From: Ascaris suum
Taxonomy: Eukaryota; Nematoda; Chromadorea; Rhabditida; Ascarididae
DNA length: 64,000 nucleotides
NCBI GenBank assembly: GCA_013433145.1
Contig: CM024175.1
Span: 9,656,516-9,720,515, forward strand
Direction: 5' to 3'
In this document: in pieces, positions 54,855-64,000 of the stretch
Layout: each line of letters opens with the position of its first letter
Numbering within the stretch: position 1 is the stretch's first letter
Notes under the pieces: generated by a model
Databases searched by the model: none
What the model was told of the DNA's origin: nothing
Seen by the model: the letters and a program-made list of their open reading frames with translations, nothing else
Translations under genes and position numbers: made by a program

Positions 54855-57800
54855 TTTACCGGTAATTGGTGAACACTAGCGATTTATTGTACCGCGTAAT
54901 TAAGCTATTCCATGGTTATTTATACCACTGAGCTAGTCCACAGTCATATTTTGCTTATTGGAGGTGTTGTTTGGTTTTTTTCTTTTTTGACGGCAAATTT
55001 TGTCGATACTCAACTATTGGTTGATTTCATGCTAATTCAGCTAATAGTGCTAGTTAATCTCATTGATCACATCGATCCTTTATGCCTCGATTTATATCTC
55101 TGTGGTAATTGTTTGAAGTATTTCTTCTCTTTTTCATTTGAATACGAGTCTTTTTTTCCCTCTTTTCGGTTATTTTCGCATTTATATTTTATTAATTTCT
55201 TTTCATTACTGTTGCTGTTATAAATGTGGTGCTTATTTGTTGGTGCTTTGCTCATATTATTGGAAAAATAAGCGTTTCATAAGAATCATGAGAAAAATTG
55301 TAAGAGTTGTTTTGCTTAGATATTCTAAATTTTTATAGATTTTTTTTCACATCAGACCAAAAAAAAAGAAAAATTTTCAACCACCAACTATTACTCTAAA
55401 ATTTGCAGCATAACAAGAAAAAAAAACTCACCAAATTTATTTTCTTTAATCGAAATCTTTGTAGATTTTTTTTCACATCATGTTAGATGCCATAATATTA
55501 ACTGATGAGTTGGCCAGCTAATAAAAATATTGCCTTATAGAATTGAAAGTATAACAATAGAAGCATCTATGAAAATATTTCAGGATCGTTCTGAAATGCG
55601 TACTGAGCTAATTTTCAAAAAAAAAAAAAATTGTTTTTGCCAGTATTAACTTTTGTTTTCTTGTTTCTTCTTTTCAACGTTTTCATTCAATCTTCATTAA
55701 AAGTTCCGATCAGCTTATATGAATAATTCGTAGGCGGAAACGAATACTTTATAAGTCGACAAATATATGCCTTTTTTTCGAACTGCTCACTTAATCTGAG
55801 CATAATTTTCAAAGGAAACAGCTATTCACTTCTTTTTTTTTTGTTATAGGTTAGCCAAGTAGTGCTGTTCTTGTTCCTTTTGTTCAATTATACTATTATA
55901 TTGTTGTTTCAATGAGTTTATTACTTTCAACATATTATTATATAAAAGGTGCATTGCCGTCTCCATAGAGAGGAATATAGAAGAATCAACCTCATTGATG
56001 ATTTAATGGAATTGCTGCCTGTAAATGATATGTGAGATATTTTGTTATTATCGTTAAATGATCGCATTTTTTCATTCACTAATAGTCCATGAAAGATGTA
56101 TCGCACATCAATTATCCGATCTGTTTTTGAGGTTTCTGCGATATTCTAGGATGCATTTATTTGAGACATTCGTTTTTTTTTTGCAATTTATAGGAATGAT
56201 TTTGATTGATACGCATAAAGAAAGTTTTGAAAGTTTTCGTTTAATATGAATTAATAAGGAATGTTTTATAAAATTTGAGCATAATCGATTATGAAAAATT
56301 TTAGGTATTAAGTTGAAATTACGAATTAAATGTTATTATAATAGCTTAACGAAAGAATCTTCCTTGAGTGGATAGTTGTATTGTTTCTGTAACCGCATTA
56401 CTCATTTATAATGTTAGCATAATCATTCAAATGTTGTTGTTGACGACATTCTTCCTCATTCTTAGGGTAAAATATTCGTGAAAGCTTTGCTATTGCATAG
56501 CCATATAACTGCGTGGAAAGAAAGAAAAACTATTGTGCAGTTATTTTATAATTTATTTTTGATTGTTTATAGATGTTATTACAACGTTTCCTACTTCATT
56601 GCTAAAGTCTACTCGATTTATCTTTCTAAATCCTCAGTCCGAGATTTATTCTAGTTAATGATTTCTGAAATCCGTATCACACCTATAGAAAATTCAAAAT
56701 TTCTCTCTTCAACGCTTATTTGTGGCGTTTAATTGAAATTTCTAATTCTATCGGGGATGTTGTTCATTTTTTGAGGTCAAAGAGAGGTGGGAAGGATGGG
56801 GGAAAATAGCATGAATAATTCACTGATTTGAGAGATATACTAATACTTCTACTATTGCGTTCTAATTGCATCTTTTATTGTTTCTCCTAATGTTCGGAAT
56901 AAACAAAACTAAATTATGCTCAACAATTCACTTTCAATAATTCTGTGAAATGCCGTTTAGTTGTTCTTTCTAAACAGTTTATGTGGACTTTTTTTGCCTA
57001 TTCCGTTGCATTATTACCTCATTATTGATTTTCATTTTGTTGTTGTTTTTTTTAAATTTAATAATCATTAATAAAATATTGTTTATTTGTTAGATTCTAA
57101 CATAAATATTTTAATAAATTGGAAAAAGTTTCCATGCAAAATATTCAAATGAGTATATTTTCAACTAAGTGTATCGAATTTTATTAGTTTGTACGACACA
57201 TCGCTTGAGTCCCATGAAATGACCAAGAAATGCTCATTGCCCGATCTCAACGAATCAATTCTTGTAGCAATCCGAAAAAAAAATGGATAAGACATATGTG
57301 CGGTTAGAAGTTCTCTGAAAGGGCTGGTTCTTAGCCAGTTCTTTGGTGGCGGCAGTAGTTTGCTCATTCCAAGCTATATGATCTTGTATGGCTAAAACAA
57401 TTCCGAATTGTTTTTGATGCATTTGTGCGATGAGGTTGAATTTTTCAACGTTGGCGTAGGCAAATGATATTTGCAAAAATTAATTAGTAACTGTAGAGCA
57501 ATGAATTGTTCTCTGGTAATCATCGCTTTTTAATTCTTCGTTTTTATAAGTTTTCTCTATTGAGCCCACATTAAATCAACATTATATCTGTGCAAATTTT
57601 TATGTTATGTATTTCTATGTTTGGCAGTCTTGGATGGGCAATCAATGATAAACAATAACGATGAAATTAGGGAATTTGTTTGGATATAGATGGTGCAAAT
57701 ATATTTCAGATATATCTTCGTGTTGATTCGATTGACGCTACCGAAGCTAGTCATAGATATTTAGTGTTTACGTGAAAAATTGTATACCTTTGTCACAGGT

Positions 57801-58628
57801 GAGTTTTTGATTTTATACAAATCTCGCCATAAAAACGACGCTTCATTACCGAAATTTTCTACCATAAAAGCAGTTAGATTTAGTGAAATATGCTAGTATT
57901 ATTTTGCTTAGTTATTATTTGTTGATTAATTACGAAAATGATTGTTGAAACGAACGGAATATGAAAATGCGAATCACATCAATTTCCATTGTACGTTTCT
58001 CCATTCATTTGCAGCAATTAATGCGTACATTTGAAGAACGGATGTACTATCAACCTATCATGGGTGCTTTTCATCGGCGATATTATTGGATTGCATATTT
58101 ATCGAAACTATAGCTAGCGATCCTAGAATGACCAAAGTTTGATCAGATGGTCTTTTGGAAGTGGAAGTGCAGATATTGCGCGAATCTCTTCTTTCGTTGA
58201 ATATGAAAGTTTTTCAACATCTTTGCGATTCCATTTCCCTTTTACGAATCTCTTTTGCTTTTTCTGCTTCCCTATTTATTGGTAACGGAAATTCTTTTTA
58301 TCCATCAATCGGAAGACTGAGCCTCAGATACTTATGTATATATCTGATTTTGAGCGGTTCGATCAGTGCGTTATTCTTGATTAATTGGATAGATATTTTC
58401 AGCTTAAAAATGCTGCATTTGGATCGCTTAAATGTAAAAGATGTGAGATGTGGGAGCGGGTAAGGGACGATGTGGGGTCGGGTCACAGACAACTCGTTAG
58501 AGGATGGCAAATGGGATACGTTGGGGTTGTGTGCTATAAAACTTTATTGAAATTATGACTATCTGAGCGTAGTAAATGTGTTGACAGCTGTGCGGTCGAA
58601 TCCGTCAAGCAGCATCACCTTCAAAGCT
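54855..58628. other. Gene-free stretch
   Basis: Very AT-rich sequence with T-runs; no exon could be supported on either strand. A minus-strand open frame at 57255-57476 is discussed under rejected items. Confidence 0.4.
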
Positions 58629-58630
58629 CT

Positions 58631-58789
<159 letters not shown>

Positions 58790-59038
58790 TTACTCTCTCT
58801 AAGTAGTTTGATTTGCGATTACCTCAGTGGCTTGCTCAAGTCCCTTAGGTAATAATCGCTTCTCGATGCAGTATTCTCTGTTGTGATATCTTTACTTTAA
58901 TTTGAAATTCTCTTCGCCAATTGCTTCACTTCTTTGCATCTTATGATCATGAAAAAAAAAACAACAAAAAACGAAGAATTCATTCTTAATGGTCTTCCAA
59001 AATGCGCATTAACAGATTGCATAGAATAGGTGTATAGG

Positions 59039-59226
59039 TTAGGAACCACTTTCGATTGCATTAACAATCTCACTTTGAGCTTCAGTGTTGTGCCACATCT
59101 TTTTATCACTTTCTCTGAGTTGCTCCATCATCTCGTTGAAATCATTTTCGATCTTCTTCAAATATAAGTACTGTGGACGATGTCGATATCGTCCTTTCCA
59201 TGTTCCTTCCTCAACCAATGTTATCT
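59039..59226 (-). CDS. Probable last exon of a minus-strand gene
   Basis: On the minus strand a good acceptor (atactttcag) is followed at 59226 by an open frame of 62 residues: ITLVEEGTWKGRYRHRPQYL, then a Glu/Lys-rich helical stretch (KKIENDFNEMMEQLRES) and HNTEAQSEIVNAIESGS before a stop at 59039. Composition is unlike the surrounding AT-driven frames. No family was recognised. An upstream exon may be at 59713-59839, but the phases differ, so at least one exon in between is missing. Confidence 0.5.
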
Positions 59227-59321
59227 GAAAGTATTTCATAAAAATTAACGAATAAAGATACCATATAAGGTGCTGAGTGAAGAACCATACAAGTAATGCG
59301 ACCTGAGCCCCTGACGCGAAT

Positions 59322-59363
59322 GAGCGATCCTCATGAAAATGGCGATGTTAACGAGGATCGCTC
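59322..59363. repeat. 11 bp perfect inverted repeat
   Basis: GAGCGATCCTC (59322-59332) and GAGGATCGCTC (59353-59363) are perfect complements 20 bases apart; similarity continues for several bases on both sides with a few mismatches. It lies between the two minus-strand candidate exons. Confidence 0.75.
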
Positions 59364-59712
59364 GTTGGCGATGCGTTATCAGTTCCCATCCCACTTGCAA
59401 TCTCAGATACCTGTTGTTATCACCTTTTTTTTGCCGTGCATTAATGTGTTCATTGAAAGCGTTTCCGGCCACTTAGGATAGCTGCAGCAATGTGCAATAT
59501 AAAAGAATTCAGTGCGACATAATCACAATAGCTTTTATGATGATTTTGTCTACGTCTCCATTACCTATAGCCTAACACCTGAAATAGCTAACCAGCAAGG
59601 ACATAAATCTTTCTCTGAGTGAAAATACCTTGCCCTCCCCTTCCCTACGTCGCGAGTTAAAAGAAATCATGCATATTTTGCAATATCAGGTGCTAGCTTA
59701 ATGTTCATCTAC

Positions 59713-59839
59713 CTTTCGTACCATTACTTCTCGGAAATTTCGATTTGGTTAACGCTTCCAGTAGGTCATGTATCATTGTTTTAAAACCATCAATACAATA
59801 GTCGTCAAACTCTTTAGCGAGAGCAATTTCCTCCCTCAT
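59713..59839 (-). CDS. Candidate exon, possibly the first, of the minus-strand gene
   Basis: Minus-strand ATG at 59839 (in-frame TAA two codons earlier) opens 42 codons, MREEIALAKEFDDYCIDGF then KTMIHDLLEALTKSKFPRS, ending in phase 1 at a donor AAAG|gtagat. An alternative is an acceptor 'atatgag' just inside the ATG. The charged amphipathic sequence looks coding. No family was recognised. It is probably part of the gene ending at 59039. Confidence 0.4.
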
Positions 59840-61912
59840 ATTCGTTTATGACAGCAAACAAAAAAAATAATAATAATAAAAATTTTATGCAAACCGTGTC
59901 ACCAGTGTAGAAATCATTCAAATGGCGAACCGCAAAACAAAAGAAGAGACAAAGCACAAGAATGACAAATAATGAGCCGAAATCTGTTGCCGGTGCTTCG
60001 TTCGTTACTGCCTTCTTCTGTAATGTTGCAAATTACTCACAAGTCACCGTCTTTGTAGTATCTGAACACCGCTATAGAGTCTTATTTTGCAAGACTTAAT
60101 CCGTGCAAGGTCAGTTCCACTGATGTGATGCTAATCCATTGAATTGTGAGGTTATATGTCCACCCTTATATGCCTGTTGATTTGCCTGAATGTTAAGCAG
60201 TTTCAATTCGGCAATCATAAGAGTTAGAATTTCGGTTTGATAGGATAATGTACGTCGTAAGATGTACGATACACCGTCAGATGATATACACCTACAATGC
60301 CATCTTTCACGCTTATACGCAATTTTGAAGAAAGTCTACAGAAATATGCATATACTTCACGTAGATATCAATCATGAAAAACATGAATAAATTTTCACGT
60401 ATATTAAAAAATTTTTAGTGGTCAAAATGACTGGTTTTTGATAAGTACGTGTAAAAGCGCATATCGCTCTAGCCTTTATTTGAATTGATTATAAATTGGT
60501 GGAAATTTCTTTCCAAGAAAAGCGCTATGCGTTGAAGAGAATGAAGCAGAACACTTTGCTCATACTCTTTTTTTAAAATTTTCTCCTCTTCGTTCACCGT
60601 TTCATTCGCATGCGAAGTTTTCAGCGTTTGTCATTACAGCCGCGCTGCGCAATTATCTTGTGTGTGATGAATTATTGAAAACTTTCTTTGAAGATAGGTG
60701 TATTATTGTTTTTTTCATGATATCAAGAAACCAATCTTCAAAAAATTAGCCCAAAATTTATTTCAGGAATTTCTCTTTCGGCCGATTGTCGTTTAGGCAA
60801 TAGATGAATGAAAAGAGCAAAGATTCTATGAAAGCTTTTCGACGTTTCGGCGAAAAGCGAAAAATGAATCGCCCAGATCGCTTGAGCAACTCTACTTTCA
60901 TCTTCTATCAATCGGACTTCATCGAAGAAACGATTAACTTTTCAATATATAACTTCAAATACGATAAGAATAAAAAATCGTCTCTCGCTTTGCATATTAT
61001 TTTCAAATTTATTTACTAAAATCATCATCAAAATTCATTATTTGTGTAAATCTTTTAGACGAGCAAATATAGCATTAAGTGATTATGAAAAATTCTTATC
61101 GAGAAAAGTTTCTCAATCGAATAATTAAAATATTTATTACCCAAAAGTAAAGTTTTTCTAAGTTCATCAATAATTCCACAATTGATGAAATAAATAAAAT
61201 TAATGATGAAGAAAAAAAAAATGATAAATTTCCTCACATATTCCCTCTCTAATTGTTATCTTTTATTAATTTAAATGTCATCAATTTACGAAATTTTTTA
61301 GCCAAAAATTTCCTTTATGTTCATCAACAATTTTTCTTTTCGTATTAAATTTACTAACTTAAAAAAAATCAATTTTTTTTTCTCTCGAAAAATTCCATAA
61401 TTTTAAAAATCTTTATTTAATTACTAAATTCATATCGAAGATCGAAATAAGAATTGCAATAATCGGTCGTTGTAACAGTGAAAAGATTTGTAATGAATAC
61501 TATTAACGAAATGTCACATCATTTCACTGTATAAAAAAGTAAAGAAGTAATACTTTATCGTGATTATTGTTGTTATCTTCAGCGGAAGTAGTAATAACAG
61601 TCGAAATGAGCAGATATATAGCGAGGTGATTAATCATTCTGGCAACTGTACTATGTCGACGGCACAACACTGTTTCGCCGAGTCACACAAACGTCGAAAG
61701 TGATAGGCAATTGGTCCATTTAAATATCCAGCTTTGTTTACAGATACTTTCATATGTCAGTTTAGAGGGATTTTTCTTGGATATAATTTCTTTCTTATTC
61801 ACCGAAGAGTTAAACTTAATGGATACAGATGAAAATTCTTTCTTTGCACTCGTTGCAATTGCATTAAGATGAACTTCATGCATTTAATAGTTTGAACAAC
61901 TAAATCCTGAAT
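59840..61912. other. No gene recognised
   Basis: One plus-strand candidate at 60804-61019 begins with an ATG seven bases after 'gtcgtttag', a possible trans-splice site, and starts with a very basic, coding-like stretch (MNEKSKDSMKAFRRFGEKRK), but then drifts into AT-driven sequence with no donor that I trust. Nothing else was supported. Confidence 0.3.
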
Positions 61913-62768
<856 letters not shown>

Positions 62769-62850
62769 GATTAATTATTATTATTAGATTAATTATTATT
62801 ATTAGATTAATTACTATTATTATTATTGGATTAATTATTATTGTTACTAT
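62769..62850. repeat. Degenerate 18 bp higher-order repeat flanking the TTA array
   Basis: The pure array passes into three or four copies of an 18 bp unit AGATTAATTATTATTATT with increasing changes, then decays into mixed TTA-like sequence to about 62960. A small second patch lies at 63318-63352. Confidence 0.85.
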
Positions 62851-62959
62851 GAAAACGGTAACAGTAATAGTACTAGTGATGTCAGTAGTGGCGCTAATAG
62901 TGGAAGTAATTATAATAATATTGTTGCATTAATTTCCACTGTTGCGATTATTAATTTTA

Positions 62960-64000
62960 TTATTGCTATCTCGTGTCTTTTTTATAGGAGAATGTGATGC
63001 GTTGTTGGTTAGAGGCCCACATGTGTTAAGATTTCAGTGAGTAACTCAGGATCGGAATAATTTGGATCAGGCAATGAGAAATGAGAGTAGACCACTCCTT
63101 TCATGACATTAAGGGAAACAGAGCACAGAGAAAAACAATGGAAAAGAAGTTTCTCGAAGAGAGCATGTTCCAAGTTGGTCCGATCCTGAATTGCTCTTTG
63201 AACCCTTCAGTATGTGTAAGCCTCTAAGCAATAAGTTATCATGCTTTGCTATGAAAATGTCATTATATATTAATAATGAAATCACTAATAACATGAGCAG
63301 AAATCAACCGTAAAATTATCATTATTATTATTATTACTATTACCATTATTATTTGCTTCTCTAATACATCACTCGCCAACAATATTTTGCGATATTTTCT
63401 TCACGGATGATATGATGTAAACACAGATAGAGGATATTATAAAACAGCCATATAAGCTTAATTGTGTTACTGTGTTACCTACCTCTCCACCTACCTGAAA
63501 GTAATTTCTCGTCGCTTTCATATTCCAACACATATTTTCACCAACTGGTCGTTGAATCTTATTATAATCTCGCTTGACAACTTTACTGTGGTAATATTTA
63601 CTTGTTTGTTAATTTTTGCATTGCCCCTCTTGTGTTCCTTTCAAAATACTGTGCTCTACACAATAAACACCACTTTATTTATTTCAATCTACGCATAACT
63701 GTCTTCATGAATTGTAAGCCATCGAATTTATTTTTTTCAACAAACAGTGGTGGATTGCCTCAGAGCAGTTGACACGCATGGGCTGTCGCATTCAGCTGGC
63801 CATACCAATTGTTTTTTTTAAAGTAATCAGCAATCAGTAAAACGTGCTGGATGGGGCATTATGCTTTAATGATTCAAACTCTTCCGAGTGCCTTTCCATG
63901 AAAAATCCACTATTTTTGATATAATCGTTGCAAAACACAATTAGATCGGTGACAAGATTGCTTCAAAATTTTCGACACCTTTAAATGCTGATATCTATAC
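62960..64000. other. No gene recognised
   Basis: AT-rich sequence with no exon I can support on either strand. Confidence 0.4.

Noticed and set aside
57161..57476. Minus-strand frames with plausible protein composition (QFGIVLAIQDHIAW; SGNEHFLVISWDSS)
   Set aside because: The two pieces are in different frames, the only intron between them would be about 34 bp, and the first has no acceptor after its upstream stop. Kept as a weak candidate only.

Overview
The window looks like nuclear DNA from a nematode, with one strand and then the other read as AT-rich, intron-rich sequence. The evidence is: genes split into many short exons with GT donors and mostly TTTCAG/TTTAG-like acceptors; a serpentine-type seven-helix receptor; a small heat-shock protein of the nematode HSP-16/HSP-17 type; candidate trans-splice acceptors just before start codons; and long (TA)n and (TTA)n tracts. 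Introns of 0.5-5 kb suggest a larger genome than Caenorhabditis, perhaps a parasitic strongylid, but this is inference. No bacterial, plasmid or CRISPR features were seen, and I found no convincing tRNA or rRNA gene.

Layout. 0-7.7 kb: mostly non-coding, with two broken non-LTR reverse-transcriptase fragments (4.56-4.86 and 5.38-5.52 kb), a degenerate ~63 bp repeat and a hairpin. 7.77-15.31 kb: a seven-transmembrane receptor in five recognisable exons; a 4.6 kb intron carries a decayed Ty3/gypsy-type LTR element (10.1-13.4 kb) whose gag-protease part is inverted relative to its RT-RNase H part. 16.7-17.9 kb: a (TA)n tract, a third non-LTR RT fragment and a candidate signal-peptide first exon. 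20.98-28.62 kb: an eight-exon metallophosphoesterase of the MPPE1/PGAP5/Cdc1 family. 28.6-34.8 kb: no gene recognised, two local scrambled duplications. 34.86-37.01 kb: a three-exon small heat-shock protein. 39.06-39.50 kb: 3' exons of a gene with a weak GOLD-domain resemblance, followed by a GC-rich palindromic block. 43.14-54.85 kb: a 13-exon gene for a charged, Ser/Asp/Glu-rich protein of about 539 residues that I do not firmly recognise. 59.0-59.8 kb: two probable exons of a minus-strand gene. 61.9-62.8 kb: an ~850 bp TTA array.

The genes have no obvious common pathway: a chemoreceptor, an ER/Golgi GPI-anchor remodelling enzyme, a chaperone and an uncharacterised protein. Exon models were built by hand from splice sites and reading-frame phase; the phases agree throughout the four main genes, which is the main support for them. 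No clear undescribed biological system was found. The most interesting items are the internally inverted LTR element inside the receptor intron, an apparent excess of AAG/GAG 3' splice sites, the unrecognised 13-exon gene and the TTA array.
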